Positions 54,281 to 64,000 of a DNA stretch of 64,000 nucleotides are shown here, in pieces. The stretch lies in the NCBI RefSeq assembly GCF_013282575.1, contig NZ_JAAAYE010000011.1, positions 62,001 to 126,000 on the forward strand, given 5' to 3'. The notes beneath the pieces are model-generated. The model saw only the letters and a program-made list of their open reading frames with translations. It was not told where the DNA came from and did no database searches. A program made the translations under genes and the position numbers. How positions within the stretch are numbered: position 1 is the first letter of the stretch; every line of letters begins with the position of its first letter. The stretch comes from Paraburkholderia sp. NMBU_R16. Its GTDB lineage: Bacteria; Pseudomonadota; Gammaproteobacteria; Burkholderiales; Burkholderiaceae.

Positions 54281-54918
54281 ACCGCAAAGCGCATCGGCGC
54301 GATATTCGCTTGAATGAATGCCTCTAACCGCGCGACGGAAGCATCGATCGCGAGACCGGCCGTATCGATCGTCAGATCGGGCGAGACGGGGGCCTCATAG
54401 GGCGACGATACGCCCGTGAACTCAGGCAGCTCGCCGCGTCGCGCACGTGAATAGAGTCCTTTCGGATCCCGCGATTCGCATACGGCAAGACTGCTGGCGA
54501 CGTGCACTTCGAAGAAGCGCTCGCCGACGATCGAACGCGCAAGACTGCGATGCTCGCGCGCCGGCGAAATCAGCGCGCTGATCACGACGAATCCCGCGTT
54601 TTTGAACAGCGCGGCCACTTCGGCGGTACGGCGGACGTTTTCCAGACGGTCGGCGTGGCTGAAGCCGAGGTTCGAATTCAGGCCGGTACGCAGGATGTCC
54701 CCATCGAGCACCACTACCATGCAGCGCCTCGCTTCGAGCCGTTCCTTGACGGCATGCGCGAGCGTCGATTTGCCGGCGCCCGAGAGGCCCGTCATCCAGA
54801 GGACGCCGCCGCGCTCGCCGGACGAAACGACGGGCTGCGGGACGCCGCTTACGCTCGCCAGGTTCTGCGGAAGCTCGCGGGACGCTACGTCTGTTGATGG
54901 AAAGGGGGTGCCTTCCAA
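54277..54918 (-). CDS. cysC: adenylylsulfate kinase (APS kinase)
   Basis: About 213 residues. The P-loop GLSGAGKST, the VLDGDILRTGLNSNLGFS block, RRTAEVAALF and the DPKGLYSRAR segment define CysC. It phosphorylates APS to PAPS. A GTG (54945) or a TTG (54918) can be the start; I choose TTG because AGGAG lies 5 nt before it. No cysD/cysN is beside it, so it stands alone. A role in giving PAPS for sulfation of surface sugars is possible but not shown. Confidence 0.9.
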   Translation of the reverse strand: MEGTPFPSTDVASRELPQNLASVSGVPQPVVSSGERGGVLWMTGLSGAGKSTLAHAVKERLEARRCMVVVLDGDILRTGLNSNLGFSHADRLENVRRTAEVAALFKNAGFVVISALISPAREHRSLARSIVGERFFEVHVASSLAVCESRDPKGLYSRARRGELPEFTGVSSPYEAPVSPDLTIDTAGLAIDASVARLEAFIQANIAPMRFAV

Positions 54919-54987
54919 TGTGACTCCTGCTCGATTGCGAAACACTGCATTCTATGAAAATTTGCGCACGCGCAAAGCGCGGCGCGG

Positions 54988-55827
54988 TTACCGATTGTTT
55001 CGGCAATCGGTGCATTCCTCTTGCGCGACGGTGCGCGCAGCCGGATCGCGCGTGAGGCGGACGGCCGTCAGGCGATTGCCCCACACGCAGCCCGAATCGA
55101 GCCCGATCAGGTTGTCGCGCATCAGGACGCCGAGCGCAGCCCAGTGTCCGAACACGATGGTGGTGTCCGACGTACGGCGCTCGGGAGCGTCGAACCACGG
55201 CACAAAACCCGTCGGACCGTTTTCGAGGGTGCCGTTCCCACTGAACTCCATCTCGCCGCCAGGGGTGCAGAAGCGCACACGCGTGAACGCGTTGAAGGCG
55301 ACGCGCAACCGGTCCACGCGCGAGAGATCGGGCGACCAGCGATTGGGCCCCTTCTCGTAGAATGAAGCAAGCGTTTCCCGCCAGTTCGGCGCGCGCAGCG
55401 CGCGCCCCAACTCGTCGGCGAGTTCGAGTACGAGCGTCGTGTCCCACTGCGGCAAGACACCCGCATGGACCATCAGCGTGCCGTTCTCCAGATGAGCGAA
55501 CGGCCGCTGCCGAAGCCAGTCGAGCAGCTCCTTAGCATCGTGCGCCGTCAGGACATCGCCGAACGTATCATCCGCCTTCTGACGACGTATGCCAGCGGAG
55601 ACGGCCAGCGCATGCATATCGTGATTGCCGAGCACGACCTTCGCCCGCGAGCCGAAGCCTGCTATTTCCCGTAGTGTGGCGAGCGAATCCGGGCCGCGGT
55701 TGATGAGGTCGCCGGCGAACCAAAGCGGTGTATCGCCGGGCGGGGAAAGCTTGGCGAGAAGGCGGCGAAAGGGTGCGAGGCATCCCTGCAGATCGCCGAA
55801 AGCAATGGGGGCGGCAAGCGTGTCCAT
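54988..55827 (-). CDS. apaH: symmetrical bis(5'-nucleosyl)-tetraphosphatase
   Basis: 279 residues. FGDLQGCLAPF, FAGDLINRGPDSL, VLGNHDMHALA and VHAGVLPQWD are the metallophosphatase blocks of ApaH, and VFGHWAALG is the C-terminal His motif. It splits Ap4A into two ADP and also decaps Np4-capped RNA. ATG 55827 is divergent from the rfb operon. Confidence 0.95.
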   Translation of the reverse strand: MDTLAAPIAFGDLQGCLAPFRRLLAKLSPPGDTPLWFAGDLINRGPDSLATLREIAGFGSRAKVVLGNHDMHALAVSAGIRRQKADDTFGDVLTAHDAKELLDWLRQRPFAHLENGTLMVHAGVLPQWDTTLVLELADELGRALRAPNWRETLASFYEKGPNRWSPDLSRVDRLRVAFNAFTRVRFCTPGGEMEFSGNGTLENGPTGFVPWFDAPERRTSDTTIVFGHWAALGVLMRDNLIGLDSGCVWGNRLTAVRLTRDPAARTVAQEECTDCRNNR

Positions 55828-56046
55828 GGTCGGATAGGAAAATGGAATGGACGGCTCTCTAAGGTCTTGCAGGCCTGCAGCCGTATAATTGGCTGATTAT
55901 TTGGCCAAACTGAGCAGCGGCGCGGGCGGTATGCGGATCACCGCACCGTCAGCAAAGAGCGAGCCGTCGAACGGAATTTCGGCGAGGGGGCATTGTACGC
56001 AAAGTCCCGCTGACGCGTCGCGGGCTGCGCAATTTTGAGGAACCCC

Positions 56047-57108
56047 ATGATCCTGGTCACCGGCGGCGCCGGTTTCATCGGCGCCAATTTCGTGTTGAAT
56101 TGGCTGCGCGATTCGGAAGAAGCTGTCCTGAACGTCGACAAAATGACGTACGCGGGCAACTTGCGCACGCTCGCGCCGCTGGCCGACAACCCGGGCCACA
56201 TCTTCGTGCGCGGCGATATCTGCGACGGTGCGTTGCTCGACGGCTTGCTCGCGCAACATAAGCCGCGTGCCGTGGTGCACTTCGCGGCGGAAAGTCATGT
56301 CGACCGGTCGATCCATGGCCCCGCCGACTTCGTGCAAACGAACGTCGTCGGCACGTTCACGCTGCTCGAAGCCGTGCGCCGATACTGGTCCCCGCTCGAC
56401 GATGCGGCTCGCGCGGCCTTTCGATTTTTGCACGTTTCCACGGACGAGGTGTTCGGCTCGCTTTCGCCGACGGATCCGCCGTTTTCCGAGACGACCGCTT
56501 ACGCGCCGAACAGCCCGTACTCGGCGACCAAAGCAGGGTCGGACCACCTTGTGCGCGCCTATCATCACACTTATGGGTTGCCGACGCTGACGACGAACTG
56601 CTCGAACAATTACGGGCCATACCAGTTTCCCGAGAAACTGATTCCGCTGATGATTGCCAACGCGCTCGCCGGCAAGCCGTTACCGGTCTATGGCGACGGC
56701 CAGAACGTCCGTGATTGGCTTTACGTCGGCGATCATTGCGCGGCAGTCCGCGAGGTGCTCGCGCGAGGCGAACCCGGCGAGACGTACAACGTCGGCGGTT
56801 GGAACGAGAAAACGAACATCGACGTGGTGACGACGATTTGCGAATTGCTCGACGGCATCCGTCCGAAAGCGCACGGCTCGTACCGCGAGCAGATCGCGTT
56901 CGTGAAGGACCGTCCGGGGCATGACCGGCGTTATGCGATCGATGCCCGCAAGCTCGAGCGAACACTGGGATGGAAGCCTGCCGAGACGTTCGAGACGGGG
57001 ATGGCGAAGACAGTACGGTGGTATCTCGACAACCCGGCGTGGGTGAGCGAAGTGGCCTCCGGCGATTACCGGAAGTGGCTCGAAACGAACTATGCAAAAC
57101 GCGACTGA
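56047..57108 (+). CDS. rfbB: dTDP-glucose 4,6-dehydratase
   Basis: 353 residues. [20 protein letters not shown] (NAD-binding GGxGFIG), [20 protein letters not shown] with the catalytic Asp-Glu, and [20 protein letters not shown] with YxxxK. It makes dTDP-4-keto-6-deoxyglucose, the second step to dTDP-L-rhamnose. ATG 56047 follows TGAGGAA. First gene of the O-antigen nucleotide-sugar operon; rfbA follows in 10 bp. Confidence 0.96.
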   Translation: MILVTGGAGFIGANFVLNWLRDSEEAVLNVDKMTYAGNLRTLAPLADNPGHIFVRGDICDGALLDGLLAQHKPRAVVHFAAESHVDRSIHGPADFVQTNVVGTFTLLEAVRRYWSPLDDAARAAFRFLHVSTDEVFGSLSPTDPPFSETTAYAPNSPYSATKAGSDHLVRAYHHTYGLPTLTTNCSNNYGPYQFPEKLIPLMIANALAGKPLPVYGDGQNVRDWLYVGDHCAAVREVLARGEPGETYNVGGWNEKTNIDVVTTICELLDGIRPKAHGSYREQIAFVKDRPGHDRRYAIDARKLERTLGWKPAETFETGMAKTVRWYLDNPAWVSEVASGDYRKWLETNYAKRD

Positions 57109-57118
57109 AGGAGCCTCC

Positions 57119-58000
57119 ATGGCGCGCAAAGGCATCATCCTCGCGGGCGGCTCCGGCACGCGGCTCTATCCGATTACCCATGCGGTGTCGAAACAGCTGC
57201 TGCCGGTATACGACAAGCCGATGATCTACTACCCGTTGTCCACGTTGATGGTCTCGGGGATTCGCGAAGTCCTGATCATCTCGACGCCGCAGGACACGCC
57301 GCGTTTCGAGGCGATGCTGGGCGACGGGAGCCAGTGGGGAATGAGCCTGCAATACGCCGTGCAGCCGAGCCCGGACGGTTTGGCGCAGGCGTTCGTCATC
57401 GGCAAGGACTTCGTCGATGGCAAGCCGTCGACGCTGATACTCGGCGACAACATCTTCTACGGGCACGATCTAGTCAGCCAGCTCGAGCGCGCCGACGCGC
57501 GGACGTCGGGCGCAACGGTTTTCGCGTATCACGTTCAGGATCCGGAGCGGTACGGCGTCGTCGAATTCGATTCGGCATTCCGCGCGCTATCGATCGAAGA
57601 GAAGCCCGCGCAGCCGCGCTCGAACTATGCCGTGACCGGGCTTTACTTCTATGACGAGCACGTTTGCGAGATTGCGAAGAGCATCAAGCCCTCGGCGCGC
57701 GGCGAGCTCGAGATCACCGATGTGAACTCGCATTATCTGCAAGCGGGCAAGCTCGACGTCGAGATCATGGGCCGCGGCTATGCGTGGCTCGATACGGGCA
57801 CGCACGATTCGCTGATCGAAGCGGCGAGCTTCATTGCCACGCTGCAAAAGCGGCAAGGGCTGATGGTGGCTTGCCCCGAGGAAATCGCCTATCGCCGTAA
57901 CTGGATCGATGCCGAGCAACTGCTGAGGCTGGCGAAGCCGCTTTGCAAGAGCAGCTACGGCGCGTATTTGACGGGCCTTCTCACCGACCAGATCGCATGA
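57119..58000 (+). CDS. rfbA: glucose-1-phosphate thymidylyltransferase
   Basis: 293 residues. [21 protein letters not shown] is the nucleotidyl-transfer loop, followed by [19 protein letters not shown] and [10 protein letters not shown]. It makes dTDP-glucose. AAGGAG precedes the ATG. The stop overlaps the rfbC start. Confidence 0.96.
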   Translation: MARKGIILAGGSGTRLYPITHAVSKQLLPVYDKPMIYYPLSTLMVSGIREVLIISTPQDTPRFEAMLGDGSQWGMSLQYAVQPSPDGLAQAFVIGKDFVDGKPSTLILGDNIFYGHDLVSQLERADARTSGATVFAYHVQDPERYGVVEFDSAFRALSIEEKPAQPRSNYAVTGLYFYDEHVCEIAKSIKPSARGELEITDVNSHYLQAGKLDVEIMGRGYAWLDTGTHDSLIEAASFIATLQKRQGLMVACPEEIAYRRNWIDAEQLLRLAKPLCKSSYGAYLTGLLTDQIA

Positions 58001-58548
58001 CAATTCAAGTGACCTCGATGTCGCTCGATGGCGTGAAGCTCATCGAGCCCAAGGTGTTCGGCGATTCGCGCGGCTTTTTTTTCGAGAGCTTCAACGCTCG
58101 CGAATTTGCGCAACAAGTGCAAGACGGCGTGACGTTCGTGCAGGACAATCACTCGCGTTCCGCCAAGGGTGTGCTGCGCGGTCTGCATTATCAGATCGCG
58201 CATGCGCAGGGCAAGCTCGTGCGTGTCACGGAAGGCGAGGTGTTCGACGTGGCCGTCGACCTGCGCCGTTCGTCGCCTACGTTCGGCAAGTGGGAGGGCA
58301 TCACGTTGTCGGCGGAGAACCATCGGCAGTTGTGGATCCCGCCCGGCTTCGCGCACGGCTTCGTGGTACTGTCCGAGTCCGCGCAGTTTCTCTACAAGAC
58401 GACCGATTATTGGTATCCGGAATTCGAGCGCTGCCTGCTTTGGAACGATCCGAGCGTCGGCATCGAATGGCCGATCGGATTCGAGCCGATCCTGGCCGCC
58501 AAGGATGCCGCCGGCCGCTTATTGGCCGATGCCGACCTGTTCGAGTGA
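57997..58548 (+). CDS. rfbC: dTDP-4-dehydrorhamnose 3,5-epimerase
   Basis: 183 residues. [31 protein letters not shown] (catalytic His), [12 protein letters not shown] and [13 protein letters not shown] are the family blocks. It epimerises dTDP-4-keto-6-deoxyglucose. ATG 57997 overlaps the rfbA stop (ATGA), so the two are coupled. Confidence 0.96.
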   Translation: MTIQVTSMSLDGVKLIEPKVFGDSRGFFFESFNAREFAQQVQDGVTFVQDNHSRSAKGVLRGLHYQIAHAQGKLVRVTEGEVFDVAVDLRRSSPTFGKWEGITLSAENHRQLWIPPGFAHGFVVLSESAQFLYKTTDYWYPEFERCLLWNDPSVGIEWPIGFEPILAAKDAAGRLLADADLFE

Positions 58549-58581
58549 GCGACCAGGTTCGTAAAAAAATCGAAATCTAAG

Positions 58582-59514
58582 ATGGGTGTTGGATTGGAAT
58601 CTTCTTCTCAGCCAGGGCGCCGGCGTGTGTTGCTGACCGGTGCTCGCGGCTTTACGGGCGTCTATGTCCGCAACGAACTCGAGCGCGCCGGCTATGAGGT
58701 GATCGGCACGCTCGCGCGCGGCGAAACGGCCGGCGCGCACGAGCATTTGCTCGATATCTCATCGCTGCACGATTGCCGCCGCGTGATTGGCGAAGTGCGG
58801 CCCACGCATCTCGTGCATCTGGCCGCGATCAGTTTCGTGGCGCATGACGACGCGCTCGACATGTATCGCGTCAACGTGCTCGGCACGCTGAACTTGCTGC
58901 AAGCCTGCATCGACGTGGGATGCCATCCCGAGAAGATTCTCGTCGCCAGCAGCGCGAACGTCTACGGCAACGCCGCGGGCGTGGTGGACGAGAGCGTTGC
59001 ACCCGCGCCGGTGAACCACTATGCGGCCAGCAAGCTCGCAATGGAGCACCTGGTGCGGACCTGGTTCGACCGCTTGCCCATCGTTGTCACGCGGCCGTTC
59101 AACTACACGGGACGTGGGCAGGAGCCGCGCTTTCTCGTGCCCAAGATCGTTTCGCACTTCGTGCAGCGCAGGCCGTTCATCGAGCTGGGCAACCTCGACG
59201 TGGCGCGGGATTTCTCCGACGTGCGGATGGTGGCGAGCATCTATCGCTCGCTGCTTGCGGGCAAGGCGGCCGGTGAAGTCGTGAATGTCTGCAGCGAGGT
59301 TGCGTACACGCTGCATCAGGTCATCGACATGGTGCGGGAAGCATCGCATCACGATCTCGACATTCGGGTGAACCGCGCGTTCGTACGGGACAACGAGGTC
59401 AAAATGCTGATCGGCTCGGCCGAGAAGCTGCGGCAGCTGGTTCCCGATGTCGAACCTATCGAGTTTGCCGACACCATTCGTTGGATGGTTCAACGCGAGC
59501 ATCACCATCACTGA
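58582..59514 (+). CDS. rmd: GDP-6-deoxy-4-keto-D-mannose reductase-like (SDR)
   Basis: 310 residues. LLTGARGFTGVYVRNEL is the NAD(P) loop; SSANVYGN and HYAASKLAMEHL hold the Ser/Tyr/Lys triad. The R-P-F-N-Y-TGRGQEPRFLVPKIV segment resembles Rmd/GMD-related reductases. With gmd (61621) it would make GDP-D-rhamnose. The C-terminus ends in four His. It sits between rfbC and rfbD although it belongs to the other sugar pathway. Weak ribosome binding site. Confidence 0.8.
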   Translation: MGVGLESSSQPGRRRVLLTGARGFTGVYVRNELERAGYEVIGTLARGETAGAHEHLLDISSLHDCRRVIGEVRPTHLVHLAAISFVAHDDALDMYRVNVLGTLNLLQACIDVGCHPEKILVASSANVYGNAAGVVDESVAPAPVNHYAASKLAMEHLVRTWFDRLPIVVTRPFNYTGRGQEPRFLVPKIVSHFVQRRPFIELGNLDVARDFSDVRMVASIYRSLLAGKAAGEVVNVCSEVAYTLHQVIDMVREASHHDLDIRVNRAFVRDNEVKMLIGSAEKLRQLVPDVEPIEFADTIRWMVQREHHHH

Positions 59515-59717
59515 GCGCAGCCCAAAAGCGGGCGGTGGGGCGGCAATTTATACCTTGCTGCGGCCGTGGATCGGCAAAATCCACCCGATCGCGGTGTTTC
59601 AGATTGTTAGGCATCTTCGGTTACCCTCCGAGTGCTTCTATAATCTCGTGTCCTCGCGTCGTGGCGCTTTCGTCGGCTGGCCTCTGTCCGGTATCTGTCC
59701 TCGGGGTGCACTCGTTC
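59515..59717 (+). promoter_or_regulatory. intergenic region before rfbD with a possible promoter
   Basis: 203 bp. TATAAT at 59639-59644 is a good -10; at the right distance upstream stands only TTCGGT (59616), a weak -35. rfbD and the exporter genes may therefore have their own weak promoter. Confidence 0.35.
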
Positions 59718-60629
59718 ATGTCCGATTTGAACCAACCGATCATTCTCGTTACCGGCGCGTCGGGGCAAGTAGGGTTCGAGCTTGTGCGCACGCTTCAGGG
59801 GCTGGGAACCGTGATCGCGCCGCGGCGCGATGTACTCGATCTCGCCGATGCGCGTTCGATCGAGGCGGCGCTGGATGAAATCCGCCCTTCGCTGATCGTC
59901 AACCCGGGTGCCTATACCGCTGTCGATCAGGCCGAGAGCGATGTCGATACCGCAATGCGCATCAATGCGCATGCGCCTGGTGTACTGGCTGCGGCGGCAC
60001 ATGAGATGGGCGTGCCGCTGATCCATTATTCGACGGACTATGTCTTCGATGGCACGAAGCAAGGGGCGTATGAAGAAGACGACCCGCCCGGCCCGTTGAA
60101 TGTCTACGGTGCGAGCAAATTGGCTGGCGAGCGCGCCATCGAGCAGGCTGGCGCCGCGCATCTGATTTTGCGTACGAGCTGGGTCTATGGCGCGCGCGGG
60201 CGCAATTTTATGAAGACGATGCTGCGCCTGGGCCAAGAGCGCGACGAGCTGCGCATCGTCGACGATCAACGCGGCGCCCCGACGTGGTCGCGTACGATCG
60301 CGACACTGACGGCGCATATCGTCGCGCAGGCCATGGCGGTGGCGCCTGAAGCGCGGGCGCAATGGTGGTCCGCGCGCAGCGGCACGTACCATCTGAGCGC
60401 GGGCGGAGAGGCCTCGTGGGCGGAATTCGCGCGGGCGATTTTCGAGCTTGCCTCGCCGGAGAAGGCGCCGAAGGTCGTACCGATTGCGGCGAGCGAATAC
60501 CCGACGCCGGCGCGGCGGCCTGCCAACTCGCGGCTTTCCAATGCGAAGTTGGCAGCGGTGTTTGGAATTCGGCCCCCGCACTGGCGGGACGCTTTATCGC
60601 TCTGCTTGCAAGACCGGCAATCGTGGTGA
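59718..60629 (+). CDS. rfbD: dTDP-4-dehydrorhamnose reductase
   Basis: 303 residues. ILVTGASGQVGFEL, NPGAYTAVDQAESD, STDYVFDGTKQGAYEEDDPPGPLN and YGASKLAGE are the family blocks, with the Tyr/Lys pair. It makes dTDP-L-rhamnose from the RfbC product. ATG 59718 is used although the frame is open further upstream, because the Rossmann fold starts here. Confidence 0.95.
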   Translation: MSDLNQPIILVTGASGQVGFELVRTLQGLGTVIAPRRDVLDLADARSIEAALDEIRPSLIVNPGAYTAVDQAESDVDTAMRINAHAPGVLAAAAHEMGVPLIHYSTDYVFDGTKQGAYEEDDPPGPLNVYGASKLAGERAIEQAGAAHLILRTSWVYGARGRNFMKTMLRLGQERDELRIVDDQRGAPTWSRTIATLTAHIVAQAMAVAPEARAQWWSARSGTYHLSAGGEASWAEFARAIFELASPEKAPKVVPIAASEYPTPARRPANSRLSNAKLAAVFGIRPPHWRDALSLCLQDRQSW

Positions 60630-60665
60630 GGCCGGACATGGGCACGAAACATCGAGGAAGATAAA

Positions 60666-61460
60666 TTGGCTGCATTGTTGAATGCGCTGCTGCGATACAG
60701 GGGCTTTGTCGTCGGCAGCGTGAAACGCGAATTCCAGACACGGTATCGCACGAGCATGCTCGGCGCGTTGTGGCTCGTGCTGCAACCGCTGGCGTTGATC
60801 GTCGTGTACACGGTCGTGTTTTCGGAGGTGATGAAGTCGAGGCTGCCTGGCGTACAGAGCACGTTCGGCTACAGTATTTACCTTTGTGCGGGCGTATTGA
60901 CGTGGGGGCTTTTCGCCGAGATCGTTTCGCGCGCGCAAAGCGTCTTCGTCGACAATGCCAATCTGCTGAAAAAGCTCAGCTTTCCGCGCATCGTGCTGCC
61001 CGTGATCGTCACGTGTTCCGCACTGATGAACTTCGCGATCATCTTCGGCCTGTTTCTGGTTTTCCTCATCGTCACGGGAAACTTTCCGGGTGTCGTATTC
61101 GTGGGCCTCGTGCCGCTGCTGTTGACGCAGGTCCTTTTCAGCATCGGGCTCGGCATCACGTTGGGCGTGCTCAATGTATTTTTCCGCGATGTCGGTCAAT
61201 TCATGGGCATTCTTCTGCAGTTCTGGTTTTGGTTCACGCCCGTTGTCTATCCGTGGCATGCGCTGCCGGAGCAGGTCAAACCGTTGATCCGGCTCAACCC
61301 GATGGCGCGATTGATCGAGGGATACCAGACGATCTTCGTGAATCGCCTTTGGCCCGACTGGTCGCTCGTGTGGCCCGTCTTTGTGCTCGGTGTGCTGTTT
61401 TGCCTGCTCGGCATGCATCTTTTTCGGCGGCATGCGGCGGAAATGGTCGACGAGCTGTAG
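60666..61460 (+). CDS. wzm: ABC-2 type polysaccharide exporter permease
   Basis: 264 residues, six membrane segments. VKREFQTRYRTSMLGALWLVLQPL is the typical N-terminal amphipathic entry of Wzm/KpsM permeases, and the last helix block VFVLGVLFCLLGMHLF is also characteristic. The start is TTG 60666 with GAGGAAG upstream. It forms the channel for undecaprenyl-linked O-antigen with the Wzt ATPase at 62781. Confidence 0.9.
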   Translation: MAALLNALLRYRGFVVGSVKREFQTRYRTSMLGALWLVLQPLALIVVYTVVFSEVMKSRLPGVQSTFGYSIYLCAGVLTWGLFAEIVSRAQSVFVDNANLLKKLSFPRIVLPVIVTCSALMNFAIIFGLFLVFLIVTGNFPGVVFVGLVPLLLTQVLFSIGLGITLGVLNVFFRDVGQFMGILLQFWFWFTPVVYPWHALPEQVKPLIRLNPMARLIEGYQTIFVNRLWPDWSLVWPVFVLGVLFCLLGMHLFRRHAAEMVDEL

Positions 61461-61542
61461 TGCGCCCGTTGTGCGTGCGATATGCGCCGTTGCGGCGAGC
61501 CGCTGGCTTTGAGCGTTTTTGGCAAGGAGCGCTCGGCTATAA

Positions 61543-62655
<1,113 letters not shown>

Positions 62656-62668
62656 TCGGATGAAGCGA

Positions 62669-62688
62669 GAGGGCGTTTCGGCGCCCTC
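62669..62688. terminator. hairpin between gmd and wzt
   Basis: GAGGGCG-TTTCGG-CGCCCTC, a perfect 7-bp stem, 13 bp after the gmd stop. No T run follows, so it is probably an mRNA-stability or attenuation hairpin working with the next one. Confidence 0.5.
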
Positions 62689-62706
62689 GAGCCCGCGCCG
62701 ATTCGA

Positions 62707-62735
62707 GCCTGGCCGAGAAGAGGCCGGGCCTTTTT
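62707..62735 (+). terminator. terminator-like hairpin between gmd and wzt
   Basis: GCCTGGCC / GGCCGGGC form an 8-bp stem (one G-U pair) around GAGAAGA, followed after one C by TTTTT. It would stop or reduce transcription into wzt, which begins 46 bp later. Confidence 0.7.
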
Positions 62736-62780
62736 CTCACAGCGTCCAACGCTTCGACTCGTAACCGCGGACCCGATCTC

Positions 62781-64000
62781 ATGGGTAGTATTTCCGTACA
62801 AAACGTCAGCAAGGCCTACAAGCAATATTCGTCGCGTTTCGGGCGGTTGCTCGAATGGGTCGCGCCTGGGCATGCTGTCAGGCATCAGCTCAAATGGATA
62901 TTGCGCGATATCAGCTTTGACGTGAAGCAGGGCGAGGCCGTGGGCATCGTCGGTATCAATGGCGCGGGCAAGAGCACGTTGCTGAAGATGATTACCGGGA
63001 CGACGCAGCCCACGCGCGGCAGCATCAGCGTCAACGGACGCGTTGCGGCGATGCTCGAACTGGGGATGGGTTTCCATCCCGACTTCACGGGCCGCCAGAA
63101 CGTCATCATGGCAGGGCAACTGCTCGGTCATTCGGTTGAAGAGATCATGGCGAACATGCCGGCGATCGAGGCGTTCGCTGAAATTGGCGATGCCATCGAC
63201 CAACCGGTGCGCGTCTATTCGAGCGGCATGCAGATGCGGCTCGCGTTCAGCGTGGCCACGTTTCGCCGGCCCGACATTCTCATCGTGGATGAGGCGTTGT
63301 CTGTCGGCGATGCTTACTTCCAGCACAAGAGCTTCGATCGCATCCGCTCCTATCGCGAGCAGGGGACGACGCTGATGATCGTCTCGCACGACAAGACGGC
63401 GATTCAGTCGATTTGCGATCGCGCCATCTTGTTGAACGAGGGACGCCTGGAAAAGCAGGGCGAGCCCGAAGAGATTTTCGATTACTACAACGCGCTGCTG
63501 GCGGACCGCGAAGGCAAGACCGTCAAGCAGGTGCGCGGCGAGGATGGCAAGACGCGGACCGTTTCGGGCTCCGGCGAGGCCACCGTCGACGCCATTCGTC
63601 TTGTCGATGCCCAAGGCAAGAGCGTCGAGGTGATCGATGTGGGGAGCCAAGTGGCGCTGGAGGTCGACGTTTGCGTCCATGAGAGCGTGCCCGACCTCGT
63701 GCTTGGATATGCGATCAAGGACCGGCTCGGTCAGCCGATATTCGGCACCAATACGAGTTTTCTTGCGCACGCGCGTACGGCGTATGCTGCAGGCGAGCGC
63801 ATCAAGTACCGATTTGCGTTTACCGCGAACCTCGGTGAGGGGAATTATTCGATCGCCGTGGCGTTGCATGCTGGCGATACTCACGTCGAAAAGAATTACG
63901 AGTGGCGCGATCATGCGATCGTTTTTCAGGTGCTCAATATGTCGAAAAAGAAATTTGTCGGCTGCGCTTGGATGGAGCCGGAAGTGAGCACCGTGAACTA
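62781..64000 (+). CDS. wzt: ABC exporter ATPase with C-terminal sugar-binding domain (runs off window)
   Basis: 406 residues are visible and the last codon is cut by the window end, so a stop may follow at once. The ATPase has Walker A GINGAGKST, the signature YSSGMQMRLAFSVA and Walker B ILIVDEALSVGD, then H in IVSHDK. Residues ~250-400 (VDAIRLVDAQGKSV...YSIAVALHAGDTHVEKNYEW) are the Wzt_C beta-sandwich that recognises the modified end of the O-antigen chain. With wzm it exports a finished polymer. No obvious ribosome binding site is seen before the ATG. Confidence 0.9.
   Translation, partial: MGSISVQNVSKAYKQYSSRFGRLLEWVAPGHAVRHQLKWILRDISFDVKQGEAVGIVGINGAGKSTLLKMITGTTQPTRGSISVNGRVAAMLELGMGFHPDFTGRQNVIMAGQLLGHSVEEIMANMPAIEAFAEIGDAIDQPVRVYSSGMQMRLAFSVATFRRPDILIVDEALSVGDAYFQHKSFDRIRSYREQGTTLMIVSHDKTAIQSICDRAILLNEGRLEKQGEPEEIFDYYNALLADREGKTVKQVRGEDGKTRTVSGSGEATVDAIRLVDAQGKSVEVIDVGSQVALEVDVCVHESVPDLVLGYAIKDRLGQPIFGTNTSFLAHARTAYAAGERIKYRFAFTANLGEGNYSIAVALHAGDTHVEKNYEWRDHAIVFQVLNMSKKKFVGCAWMEPEVSTVN

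Noticed and set aside
55884-55889. TATAAT before rfbB as a promoter
   Set aside because: No acceptable -35 at 16-18 bp; not reported as a feature, although a promoter must exist in this region.

Overview
The window is chromosomal DNA of a high-GC beta-proteobacterium, most likely Burkholderia sensu lato (Paraburkholderia/Trinickia-like). The evidence is the GC-rich third codon positions throughout, a Burkholderia-type trimeric porin ending in Phe, the order yqgE-ruvX-pyrR-pyrB-pyrC'-plsC, a groESL operon behind a CIRCE operator, and Wzx/Wzy-type and ABC-type polysaccharide loci. I could run no database search, so the genus is an inference from gene content.

Layout. (1) 1-11.7 kb: an exopolysaccharide cluster with the end of a GMC oxidoreductase, three family-4-like glycosyltransferases plus a further one, a Wzy-like polymerase, an acyltransferase and a Wzx-like flippase. 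A TauE-type exporter sits between two paralogous glycosyltransferases. (2) 11.7-16.7 kb: a secreted PIG-L deacetylase fused to lectin-like and FG-GAP modules, a sodium:solute symporter with its DUF3311 partner, and a YbaK-type deacylase. (3) 16.9-21.2 kb: a scrambled DUF1800/DUF1501 pair and a MEDS-PAS hybrid histidine kinase. (4) 21.2-25.4 kb: an anti-sigma / ECF sigma / cupredoxin / metallophosphoesterase run on the minus strand, split by a solitary TnpB element. (5) 25.6-34.0 kb: a complete-looking alcohol oxidation system. It has an AcoR-like sigma-54 activator, an alpha/beta hydrolase, a PQQ alcohol dehydrogenase with the Asp-Tyr-Asp signature of lanthanide enzymes, a solute-binding-domain/cytochrome c fusion and an acetaldehyde dehydrogenase. 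Two sigma-54 promoters with matching upstream palindromes tie it together. (6) 34.1-39.6 kb: porin, chemoreceptor with a sigma-28 promoter, GntR regulator, lactonase, entericidin. (7) 39.7-43.2 kb: an accessory patch of small and decayed genes, including a frameshifted DUF2778 (Tlde1-like) effector with a small membrane protein, a GNAT protein with a small partner, and a broken hypothetical gene. (8) 43.3-46.6 kb: groES-groEL, then a toxin-antitoxin-like pair with its own palindromic operator. (9) 46.6-55.8 kb: housekeeping genes (thiD-like, rubredoxin, yqgE, ruvX, pyrR, pyrB, pyrC', acyltransferase, cysC, apaH). (10) 56.0 kb to the end: an LPS O-antigen locus with dTDP-L-rhamnose genes (rfbB, A, C, D), GDP-D-rhamnose genes (gmd, rmd) and the Wzm/Wzt exporter, wzt running off the window.

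The most notable items are the alcohol oxidation regulon with its unusual fused redox partner, the micro-rearrangement at 18.2-18.4 kb, the TnpB with a substituted RuvC-II residue, the small two-gene unit at 45.7-46.6 kb, and the decayed effector/membrane-protein pair at 40.2-41.0 kb. No tRNA, rRNA or CRISPR array was recognised.
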